This document shows, piece after piece, positions 1 to 5,020 of a stretch of DNA of 5,020 nucleotides. A program made the position numbers and the translations under genes. The stretch is taken from NCBI GenBank assembly GCA_030598425.1, contig JAUVPY010000256.1:1-5020 (forward strand), read 5' to 3'. The stretch's first letter is position 1. Each line of letters starts with the position of its first letter. The notes beneath the pieces are model-generated. The model made no database searches and was not told the DNA's origin. It saw only the letters and a program-made list of their open reading frames with translations. This stretch comes from Anaerolineae bacterium. Its GTDB lineage: Bacteria > Chloroflexota > Anaerolineae > 4572-78 > NAK82.

Positions 1-1
1 A

Positions 2-1537
2 CCACAACTGATCGAGTGTGCGCGGCCTATCACCTTGCTCGAGACGCGCCGGGGTCCCTATGCCAAAGAGTTCGAAGACGACGCGCACTTGGCTCTGCGG
101 ACAGGTTGGTTCGCCGCAGATGCGACCGCCTCAGTGGCGGACACCTCGCTTAACCCCTCCGGCTGGCTCCAACCGAAGCTGGAAGATGGCGAGGCAGCTT
201 ACTGGCTGTACGACCTTGGGCGTGATTATGCCTGCCAAGTTTGGGTCGAAATCCAAGGTGCGCTTGGAAAAGAAGGGCTGTCTATCAGTTATGCAGAGAA
301 GATTCGGGGCGGCGAACTTGTCGTCTCCGATCCACAGACTTACTGCCGCGTTCGCCTGACCGATCGCTACCACCTTCGGCCAGGTGACCAGGTTGCTGAG
401 CCCTTTTCCATGCGAGGAGGCCGCTATCTGCTCCTCCAACTGAGCGGACCGACCGGTGAGGCTTTTTGTCTGCGTGCGCACGTACGTGTCTCCGAATACC
501 CGTTGGAGGTGTCTCACCCCCTCAATGTATCCGATGCGGAACTGGCCGACGTTGCCCAGATGTGCGAGACGACCTTTCGGGCCTGTTTGCAGGACGGCTT
601 CGTGGATAGTACCTGGCGTGAGAGTTCGCAGTGGTTAGGCGATGCCCTACCCCAGAGCCTGATTATGGCGTCGATGAGCGACGACGTGCGGCCATTGCGG
701 CAGGTTATCGTAATGGCGGCTGAAGGTGCTTATCCTGATGGTGTCCTGCCCAGCGTCCTGCCGGGCGAGGCGCACGCTTACACGGTCGTCGATTACAACT
801 TCATCTGGGCTGAATTGCTGGACCTCTACTGGCGCCTGACCGGCGATCGTGCTTTGGTAGATGCTATGTGGCCGACGTTGGTGAGAATGCTGGAGCGGTT
901 TCACCAGGATCTCAACGCAGATGGGCTGATCATCAGCCAGCCAGGGCGGCGACTGTTTCTCGATTGGGCGCCGGTCTCTCGCAGGGAGCCGAACAGCATC
1001 TATAATCTTCACTACCTGCTCGCCATGCAGGTCGGGGCCCGCCTGGCGACTGAAATAGGTGTTGCGGAAGATGCCGCTCGCTGGGAGGCTCGTGCCTCCG
1101 CCTTGCAACGTGCCGTGTGTGACGCTTTCTGGCATCAGGGCCGCTGGTATGACGATCTCGAATACACCACCTTCTCGCAGTTGGCTGCTGCGCTCGCTCT
1201 GCTCACTGGATGTGCAAGCTCCGATGCGCAGGAGGCGCTTTTGGATGCCGTCATCGCACGCTCCCTGGATCTGGCTGACGAGCACACGCCCGGCCGGATG
1301 GTGCTGGCCAGCCCGTTTATGCACCATTATTTGTTCGAGACGTTGCGAAAGTTCGGTAGATCCGAGGCTGTGATTGAGATCGTCAGAAAGCGATGGGGTC
1401 GATGGGCGCGCTCTGGATATCCCACAGTTTGGGAGAACTGGGACGTAGACTTCCCCGATGGCTCCCAGTGCCACGCCTTTTCGGCTCATCCACGTTATCA
1501 CCTGGCCGAGATAGCCAGGGAACAAGGGGGAGTGTAA
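2..1537 (+). CDS. Alpha-L-rhamnosidase-like glycoside hydrolase (GH78 type), 5' partial
   Basis: The reading frame is open from base 2 to TAA at 1535-1537, giving 511 residues with the true start upstream; the TTG at 35 is an internal codon. Family knowledge: GH78 enzymes remove terminal alpha-L-rhamnose from glycosides by inversion. Seen: residues about 65-165 (visible numbering) look like the beta-sandwich before the catalytic domain (YDLG, then DRYHLRPGD and GGRYLLLQLSG). From about 170 comes an alpha/alpha six-hairpin barrel. The acidic motif DSTWRESSQWLGDA places D202, E207 and D214 with the +5/+12 spacing of the catalytic-site acids of Bacillus RhaB as I recall them, and E478 in TVWENWD fits the general base about 275 residues later. 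The protein stops about 30 residues after that motif, so the usual C-terminal beta domain is missing. No frameshift is apparent. SDR-1 follows after 31 bases, suggesting co-transcription. Rhamnose specificity is inferred; another substrate is possible. Confidence 0.85.
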   Translation, partial: PQLIECARPITLLETRRGPYAKEFEDDAHLALRTGWFAADATASVADTSLNPSGWLQPKLEDGEAAYWLYDLGRDYACQVWVEIQGALGKEGLSISYAEKIRGGELVVSDPQTYCRVRLTDRYHLRPGDQVAEPFSMRGGRYLLLQLSGPTGEAFCLRAHVRVSEYPLEVSHPLNVSDAELADVAQMCETTFRACLQDGFVDSTWRESSQWLGDALPQSLIMASMSDDVRPLRQVIVMAAEGAYPDGVLPSVLPGEAHAYTVVDYNFIWAELLDLYWRLTGDRALVDAMWPTLVRMLERFHQDLNADGLIISQPGRRLFLDWAPVSRREPNSIYNLHYLLAMQVGARLATEIGVAEDAARWEARASALQRAVCDAFWHQGRWYDDLEYTTFSQLAAALALLTGCASSDAQEALLDAVIARSLDLADEHTPGRMVLASPFMHHYLFETLRKFGRSEAVIEIVRKRWGRWARSGYPTVWENWDVDFPDGSQCHAFSAHPRYHLAEIAREQGGV

Positions 1538-1556
1538 AGAACCATCCGACCCTAAT

Positions 1557-1565
1557 GAGGGAGGG
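1557..1565 (+). promoter_or_regulatory. Ribosome binding site of SDR-1
   Basis: The purine run GAGGGAGGG ends 3 bases before the ATG at 1569. Its first GAGG lies 8 bases upstream, a normal distance. It supports the ATG at 1569 and lies in the only 31 bases between the rhamnosidase stop and SDR-1, which leaves little room for a promoter. Confidence 0.7.
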
Positions 1566-1568
1566 CCT

Positions 1569-2327
1569 ATGGATTTACAGGACAAGGTGGCCGTTGTCAC
1601 CGGCGCGGCGCGTGGCATTGGGCAGGCAATCGCCTTGCGGTTTGGACAGGAGGGAGCCCGCGTGGCCGTCGTAGACCTGCGCGAGGAAGAAGGGCGCGAG
1701 ACCGTTCGGCTCATCGAAGGTGCCGGCGGCCAGGCCGTGTTCGTTCGCACCGACGTATCTGACCAGCGTCAGGTCCAGGCCATGGTGGATGCAGTGGTCA
1801 AACAGTGGGGCACCATCCATATCCTGGTTAACAATGCAGGCATCTGTCCGTTTGAGGGTTTTTTGGAGATGAGCGAGGGCCTATGGGACCAGGTTCTCGA
1901 CGTTAACCTCAAAGGCTACTTCCTCTGCTCCCAGGCGGTGGCCAAGGTGATGGTTGAGCAAAACGTGAAAGGCCGCATCATCGCCGTTAGCTCCATATCG
2001 TCTGAGTTTGGTGGTAGCTCCCAGGCTCATTACTGCGCTTCCAAGGCAGGTATCAACTTGCTGGTAAAGTCTATGGCCATTTCATTGGGGCCTCACGGAA
2101 TCACGTGTAATGCTGTCCTGCCCGGCACCGTCGAAACGGACATCAATCGCGAGGCCTTGGCTGATCCAGAGGTGCGCGACTACTGGTCGCAGCGGGCACC
2201 ACTGGGGCGTCTGGGTCTAACTGAGGACATCGCCGGCCCCGTCCTCTTCTTCGCCGGTGACGACTCAGGGTGGTGCACAGGCTCAATGCTGGTGGTCGAC
2301 GGTGGCGCCTCCATCAATTTACAATGA
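1569..2327 (+). CDS. Short-chain dehydrogenase/reductase, classical, NAD-type (SDR-1)
   Basis: A complete 252-residue cytoplasmic oxidoreductase of normal classical-SDR length. Seen: Rossmann glycine motif TGAARGIG at residues 11-18; acidic D36 at the end of the second strand, which in this family favours NAD(H), although R15 in the glycine loop is basic; D62 of the adenine-ring contact; NNAG at 88-91; and catalytic N113, S142, Y155 and K159 (YCASK). The C-terminus ends in the usual VVDGG motif. The substrate cannot be read from sequence. Directly downstream of a GH78-type enzyme, a sugar (for example L-rhamnose) 1-dehydrogenase role is a reasonable inference; a 3-oxoacyl reductase or other polyol or hydroxyacid dehydrogenase is the alternative. 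It is clearly closer to SDR-3 than to SDR-2 (25 versus 18 identities over the 40 residues from ILVNN). The ATG is supported by a purine-rich ribosome binding site. Confidence 0.93.
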   Translation: MDLQDKVAVVTGAARGIGQAIALRFGQEGARVAVVDLREEEGRETVRLIEGAGGQAVFVRTDVSDQRQVQAMVDAVVKQWGTIHILVNNAGICPFEGFLEMSEGLWDQVLDVNLKGYFLCSQAVAKVMVEQNVKGRIIAVSSISSEFGGSSQAHYCASKAGINLLVKSMAISLGPHGITCNAVLPGTVETDINREALADPEVRDYWSQRAPLGRLGLTEDIAGPVLFFAGDDSGWCTGSMLVVDGGASINLQ

Positions 2328-2374
2328 GACTTCCGAAGTTTCAGCCTCAAATCTTGAGGCAACCTCGGAAGTCT
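2327..2374 (+). repeat. Long nested inverted repeat (RNA hairpin) after SDR-1
   Basis: Outer arms AGACTTCCGA (2327-2336) and TCGGAAGTCT (2365-2374) are perfectly complementary over 10 bp. Inner arms GCCTCAA (2344-2350) and TTGAGGC (2354-2360) are perfectly complementary over 7 bp around an ATC loop. Between them GTT (2338-2340) can pair with AAC (2361-2363), leaving one A/C mismatch and a 3-base bulge, so about 20 bp form in 48 bases. The left arm begins on the last base of the SDR-1 stop codon. No T-run follows directly, so it is a poor intrinsic terminator. An mRNA-stability or processing hairpin, or a small mobile palindrome, fits better. A DNA operator is less likely given the length. Confidence 0.85.
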
Positions 2375-2404
2375 ATGTGCTGCATTTCTGGGTTTTGAAG
2401 AGAT

Positions 2405-3136
2405 ATGAACGGGAAATCACTCGAAGGGACCGTTGCCATTGTAACCGGCGCTGGTCGGGGAATAGGCCGTAGCATCGCGTTGACCTTGGCTCGCAACGGG
2501 GCGCGAGTGGCTCTGGCGGCCAAAACCGAGGCTCAATTGGGGGCTGTCCAGGCTGAAATTGAAGCTGTGGGAGGGCAGGCGTCCAGCTTTCCCACCGACG
2601 TCAGCACTGAGGTCGAGGTGGTCGCCTTGATCCGGGATACGGTCGAGCGATTTGGCCGGTTGGACATCTTGGTCAATAATGCGGCCATTGGCGTATTTGG
2701 CCCGTTGGTCGAGGTCACCACTGAGCTGTGGGACCAGGTATTCGCCATCAATGTGCGCGGCCCGTTCTTGATGTGTCGAGAAGCGATTCCCTATCTCAAA
2801 CAACAAGAACGATCTTTCATCATCAACATTTCGTCGGTGGTTGGCGTCAAGGGCTACGTCGACCAAGGCGCCTACAGCGCGTCGAAGCACGCCCTGATGG
2901 GTATGACCAAATCTCTGGCCAAGGAAGTGCACCAGGACGGCATCCGCGTGCACGCCATTAGTCCTGGCGGCGTGGATACTCAGTTGATCGCCCAGGCCCG
3001 CCCTGACCTCGACCGGTCGGTGCTGATGCAACCTCAGGAGATCGCCGACATTGTTCTGTTCCTGGTGACTCGACAGGGGAACGCCGTAATTGACGAGATC
3101 CACGTTCGCCGGTCCAATTCAACGCCGTGGGCATAG
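2405..3136 (+). CDS. Short-chain dehydrogenase/reductase, classical, probably NADP-type (SDR-2)
   Basis: A complete 243-residue cytoplasmic SDR. Seen: glycine motif TGAGRGIG at residues 14-21; D65; NNAA at 91-94 in place of the usual NNAG; catalytic N116, S144, Y157 and K161 (YSASK). The second strand ends VALAAKTE, with A39 and K40 where NAD enzymes carry an acidic residue, a pattern that in the family usually means NADP(H). The C-terminus (DEIHVRRSNSTPWA) lacks the common VDGG ending; similar tails occur in FabG-like proteins annotated only as SDR. The substrate is not determinable. The start at 2405 is the first ATG of the frame, but its ribosome site is weak: GAAGAG at 2397-2402 sits only 2 bases before it. 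The gene lies between two structured spacers (2327-2374 and 3141-3209), so its expression may be set apart from its neighbours. A reductive role opposite to the NAD-type SDRs is possible. Confidence 0.92.
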   Translation: MNGKSLEGTVAIVTGAGRGIGRSIALTLARNGARVALAAKTEAQLGAVQAEIEAVGGQASSFPTDVSTEVEVVALIRDTVERFGRLDILVNNAAIGVFGPLVEVTTELWDQVFAINVRGPFLMCREAIPYLKQQERSFIINISSVVGVKGYVDQGAYSASKHALMGMTKSLAKEVHQDGIRVHAISPGGVDTQLIAQARPDLDRSVLMQPQEIADIVLFLVTRQGNAVIDEIHVRRSNSTPWA

Positions 3137-3140
3137 ACAC

Positions 3141-3180
3141 TGGAAGATTGGAAGGCTGGAAGGTTGGAAGTATGGGAAAT
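3141..3180 (+). repeat. 8-base tandem repeat, about 4-5 copies
   Basis: Five consecutive 8-base units start at 3141: TGGAAGAT, TGGAAGGC, TGGAAGGT, TGGAAGTA and a decayed TGGGAAAT. The first six bases are constant in four units, while the last two vary. The array starts 4 bases after the SDR-2 stop. Purine-rich repeats of this type are usually non-coding replication-slippage products. Confidence 0.8.
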
Positions 3181-3209
3181 ACCGATCTACCGGTCTTCCG
3201 ACCTTCCGG
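3156..3209 (+). repeat. Imperfect hairpin formed by the tandem repeat and a complementary arm
   Basis: Left arm 3156-3170 (CTGGAAGGTTGGAAG) pairs with right arm 3195-3209 (CTTCCGACCTTCCGG) over 15 positions, 13 Watson-Crick and two G-U wobbles in RNA, around a 24-base loop. Because the left arm is part of an 8-base array, the right arm could also pair one unit further upstream with more mismatches. No T-run follows, so a factor-independent terminator is not supported. The right arm shares CTTCCGA with the hairpin after SDR-1. Confidence 0.7.
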
Positions 3210-3231
3210 GGAATAGGGATTGATCTCGTAT

Positions 3232-3238
3232 AGGGAGG
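3232..3238 (+). promoter_or_regulatory. Ribosome binding site of the MBL-fold gene
   Basis: AGGGAGG lies 7 bases upstream of the ATG at 3246. It is a strong, well-placed Shine-Dalgarno sequence and the best of the window, outside the repeat structure that ends at 3209. Confidence 0.75.
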
Positions 3239-3245
3239 CTGCCTT

Positions 3246-4031
3246 ATGACGACGTACAGCATCAAGGCCATTAAGTACTGCGAACAGAGTGTGCCCAAGC
3301 CCCAGATGTTTTTCATGTCAGGTTGGGGCGAGTGGATGGGAGCCGACTTTCTTCTGTTCGTACTGCGCCAGGATGACGGCCAGGTAATGCTGATTGACAC
3401 CGGCGTCAGGGACGTAAACGAGATCCAACCGTTCGTCGTGGCTGGTGTGGGGCACGAGGGGCGCTTCCGCATGGATATGGAAACGCAAAACATCCCATCG
3501 TTGTTACGCAATGAGGGTATTGACCTGGCCGATGTGGAATATGTGTTGATCTCTCATCTGCACTATGATCACTGCTCAAACGCCAAGTTGTTTCCCAATG
3601 CCAAGTTCGTCGTCTCGCGCACCGGCTGGCATCTCACCCTCGATCCGCCGGTCCCCGCCATGGTGCCCGATGTTCTCTTCCCGCGCGACATACTGGCCTA
3701 TTTCGCAGGCGAAGCGCGCGATCGCTTGATCCTGGCAAACGACGAGGAGCCGGAGATCATCCCAGGCATCGGCGCCTTCTACATTGGCGGACACACGATG
3801 TGCAGCCAGGCGTTCACCGTTCAGACCAAAGAGGGTCTGGCTGTCTTCCCAGGTGACACCGTTTTCTACTACGAGAATTTGGAGAAGAACCATCCTGTCG
3901 GGCTGGCAGTGGATATCATGGAGTGTTACCTGGCCATGGAGCGTGTCCGAGAAATCGCCGACATCGTGGTTCCGCCCCACGACCCACTCTTGCTCGAACG
4001 CTATCCGGATGGAGTGGTCGTTGGTGATTAA
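3246..4031 (+). CDS. MBL-fold metallohydrolase, N-acyl homoserine lactonase-like
   Basis: A complete 261-residue protein with no signal peptide or membrane segment, so probably cytoplasmic. Seen: the metal signature HLHYDH gives H104, H106, D108 and H109; H183 (GGHT), D204 (PGDT) and H245 (PPHD) complete the dinuclear zinc-type site; LIDTG at 49-53 is the usual strand before it. Length and motif order match the AHL-lactonase/AiiA-like branch, whose members hydrolyse lactones and sometimes esters. Aligning the GD..EN segment to AiiA from memory puts F207 where AiiA has its catalytic Tyr194, with Tyr at 208 and 209, so quorum-signal cleavage should not be assumed. Beside a GH78-type enzyme and sugar-type SDRs, opening of a sugar lactone is an attractive but unproven role. 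A strong ribosome site lies upstream. The next gene starts 28 bases downstream. Confidence 0.9.
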   Translation: MTTYSIKAIKYCEQSVPKPQMFFMSGWGEWMGADFLLFVLRQDDGQVMLIDTGVRDVNEIQPFVVAGVGHEGRFRMDMETQNIPSLLRNEGIDLADVEYVLISHLHYDHCSNAKLFPNAKFVVSRTGWHLTLDPPVPAMVPDVLFPRDILAYFAGEARDRLILANDEEPEIIPGIGAFYIGGHTMCSQAFTVQTKEGLAVFPGDTVFYYENLEKNHPVGLAVDIMECYLAMERVREIADIVVPPHDPLLLERYPDGVVVGD

Positions 4032-4047
4032 GAATAAAGAAAATAAA

Positions 4048-4052
4048 AGGAG
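4048..4052 (+). promoter_or_regulatory. Ribosome binding site in an A-rich leader, fixes the SDR-3 start
   Basis: AGGAG stands 7 bases before the ATG at 4060, inside a spacer (4032-4059) made almost entirely of A, G and T. The SDR-3 frame is open far upstream, back to an ATG at 3784 inside the MBL gene. This site, and the N-terminus it produces (a few residues before the first Rossmann strand), identify 4060 as the real start. The A-rich leader should be unstructured and favour good translation. Confidence 0.8.
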
Positions 4053-4059
4053 TATCACT

Positions 4060-4806
4060 ATGACCGACGAACTAACTGGACGTGTCGCTTTCGTTACCGG
4101 CGCGGCGCGGGGCATTGGTCTGTCCGTTGCCACGGCGCTGAACCAGCGTGGCGCTGATGTGGCGCTGGCCGACGTTGACTTGCCGGCCTTGGAAACGGCG
4201 ACTCGATCTCTCGGCGACGGGGCGTTGGCGGTTGAAGCTGATGTGAGCCGACAGGATGACGTCCGGCGCGCGATTGAACGGACCGTCGAACACTTCGGTG
4301 GTCTGGACATCCTGGTAAACAACGCCGGTATCTGTCCCTTACGTGGTTTCGCTGACGTCACAGAGGAAGAGTGGGATCGCGTGCTGGACATCAATCTAAA
4401 AGGGGCATTTTTCTGTTGCCAGGTCGCGTTGCCCCACATACAGAAGAGCGGTGAGCGGGGACGTGTCGTCAATATCTCCTCGGTGGCCGGTCAGAGCGGG
4501 GGTGTCCTGGCGCCCATCCATTATTCCGCCTCCAAGGCAGGGTTGATCGTGATGACCAAGACGCTGGCCCGGATGCTGGCGCCTGATCGTGCTACGGCCA
4601 ATTGTGTGGCGCCCGGTACCACCGCCACCGATCTGACCGATGCCTGGGCGGAAGAGCTACGAGAGCGAGTGCGAGCGGCCATCCCGTTGGGACGCCTGGG
4701 CCGGCCTGAGGAAATCGCGGAGGCGGTTTGCTTCCTGGTCTCGGACAAAGCGGCTTTCGTCACCGGCGCCACCCTAGACATCAATGGCGGGCTCTTCATT
4801 CGATAG
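4060..4806 (+). CDS. Short-chain dehydrogenase/reductase, classical, NAD-type (SDR-3)
   Basis: A complete 248-residue cytoplasmic SDR. Seen: TGAARGIG at residues 13-20; D38 ending the second strand (VALADVD), the NAD(H) signature of the family; D61; NNAG at 87-90; catalytic N112, S141, Y155 and K159 (YSASK), with one residue more between Ser and Tyr than in SDR-1 and SDR-2. It ends in the usual DINGG motif followed by LFIR. It shares the block NNAGICP..GF....E..WD.VLD.NLKG with SDR-1, so the two are close paralogues or parallel members of one subfamily. The substrate is unknown; sugar, sugar-acid or hydroxyacyl compounds are possible, and with SDR-1 it could catalyse two successive NAD-linked oxidations. 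The M24-like gene begins 16 bases after the stop, pointing to co-transcription. Confidence 0.93.
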   Translation: MTDELTGRVAFVTGAARGIGLSVATALNQRGADVALADVDLPALETATRSLGDGALAVEADVSRQDDVRRAIERTVEHFGGLDILVNNAGICPLRGFADVTEEEWDRVLDINLKGAFFCCQVALPHIQKSGERGRVVNISSVAGQSGGVLAPIHYSASKAGLIVMTKTLARMLAPDRATANCVAPGTTATDLTDAWAEELRERVRAAIPLGRLGRPEEIAEAVCFLVSDKAAFVTGATLDINGGLFIR

Positions 4807-4822
4807 AAAGGCCTCGACTTCT

Positions 4823-5020
4823 ATGATGAGTTATCCACGCATCCCCGACGACGAATTCCGCGCTCGCTGGCAACGGCTGCAAGCCGCAATGGCCGAGGAA
4901 GGACTTGACATAATACTTGCCTACGCCGATGATCATGCGGTTGCCGGGCCGGGCCACGCCCGTTACTTGGCCGACTTTGCCCCCCATTTTGAACCGGTTG
5001 TTATCCTGATGCCCGCCGCC
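4823..5020 (+). CDS. Creatinase/aminopeptidase P-like (M24) protein, N-terminal fragment
   Basis: The frame starts ATGATG at 4823-4828 and runs to the window edge, 66 residues without a stop. The N-terminus has the pattern of the creatinase N-terminal domain: a start of the type F.R.W.RLQ..M.E.GLD.ILAY (residues about 12-34), then HARYLADF (about 47-54) and E..V.LMP (about 58-64). Family knowledge: this domain precedes a pita-bread M24 domain in Xaa-Pro peptidases, creatinases and uncharacterised relatives of roughly 360-400 residues. The metal ligands lie in the missing part, so activity cannot be judged. The ribosome site is probably GAAAGG at 4806-4811, 11 bases before the first ATG, a rather long spacing, so 4823 is preferred to 4826. 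In the same operon as SDRs and a lactonase-like enzyme, an amidohydrolase-like role on a small molecule is as plausible as peptide cleavage. Confidence 0.75.
   Translation, partial: MMSYPRIPDDEFRARWQRLQAAMAEEGLDIILAYADDHAVAGPGHARYLADFAPHFEPVVILMPAA

Noticed and set aside
35..37. TTG as the start of the rhamnosidase
   Set aside because: The frame is open to the window edge, no ribosome site precedes the TTG, and a GH78 enzyme needs several hundred residues before the part seen here.
647..1750. Long minus-strand open frame (367 codons) across the rhamnosidase end and SDR-1 start
   Set aside because: It runs antisense to two well-recognised coding regions, crosses the gap between them, and its translation has no recognisable domain. 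It is a by-product of GC-rich codons on the other strand.
2327..2400. Factor-independent terminator after SDR-1
   Set aside because: The stem is long, but the bases directly after it (ATGTGCTGC) are not a T-run. The only T-rich stretch is about 20 bases further on.
2417..3103. Minus-strand open frame (228 codons) opposite SDR-2
   Set aside because: It lies wholly inside the SDR-2 gene on the other strand and shows no family motif.
3141..3180. CRISPR-like array
   Set aside because: Units of 8 bases without spacers are a simple tandem repeat.
3210..3245. Internal promoter ahead of the MBL gene
   Set aside because: A CGTATAG stretch resembles a -10 element, but no -35-like hexamer lies at a suitable distance, so I could not support it.
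3246..4031. Quorum-quenching acyl-homoserine lactonase as a firm function
   Set aside because: Family resemblance is clear, but the catalytic Tyr position appears changed and the neighbours suggest small-molecule catabolism rather than signalling.
3576..4472. Minus-strand open frame (298 codons) opposite the MBL gene and SDR-3
   Set aside because: It is antisense to metal-ligand and Rossmann motifs of confident genes and has low-complexity Arg/Ser-rich translation.
3784..4806. An extended 340-residue start for SDR-3
   Set aside because: The extra 92 residues overlap the MBL coding region in another frame and resemble nothing; the ATG at 4060 has a good AGGAG and gives a normal SDR N-terminus.

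Overview
The window is bacterial and tightly packed. All six genes are on the plus strand, gaps range from 16 to 109 bases, and every start but one has a recognisable purine-rich ribosome binding site. It reads as part of one operon cut at both ends. Base composition is moderately GC-rich. The gene mix (GH78-type glycosidase, several SDR dehydrogenases, a metallo-beta-lactamase-fold hydrolase and an M24-type protein) would suit a free-living saprophytic heterotroph, possibly Chloroflexota or a similar soil or sediment lineage. The taxon is only a guess, because the window holds no phylogenetic marker.

Layout: (1) 2-1537, the C-terminal 511 residues of an alpha-L-rhamnosidase-like enzyme (GH78) whose start lies upstream. 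(2) 1569-2327, a classical SDR of 252 residues (SDR-1), probably NAD-preferring. (3) 2327-2374, a long nested hairpin starting at the SDR-1 stop codon. (4) 2405-3136, a second SDR of 243 residues (SDR-2), whose cofactor site looks NADP-preferring. (5) 3141-3209, a run of 8-base tandem repeats that can fold on a downstream complementary arm. (6) 3246-4031, a 261-residue MBL-fold hydrolase of the lactonase type with a full set of metal ligands. (7) 4060-4806, a third SDR of 248 residues (SDR-3), most like SDR-1. (8) 4823-5020, the first 66 residues of a creatinase/Xaa-Pro peptidase-like (M24) protein that runs off the edge.

How the genes may work together: a glycosidase that could release a deoxysugar, sugar-type dehydrogenases and a possible lactonase are the parts needed to oxidise an aldose to its lactone, open the lactone and oxidise further. 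The known non-phosphorylative L-rhamnose route uses this order: SDR rhamnose 1-dehydrogenase, rhamnonolactonase, dehydratase, then in one branch an SDR acting on 2-keto-3-deoxyrhamnonate. No dehydratase, aldolase, transporter or regulator is visible here, so this is a hypothesis. The M24-like gene does not obviously belong to that pathway. The two structured spacers, placed either side of SDR-2, are the most unusual non-coding elements.
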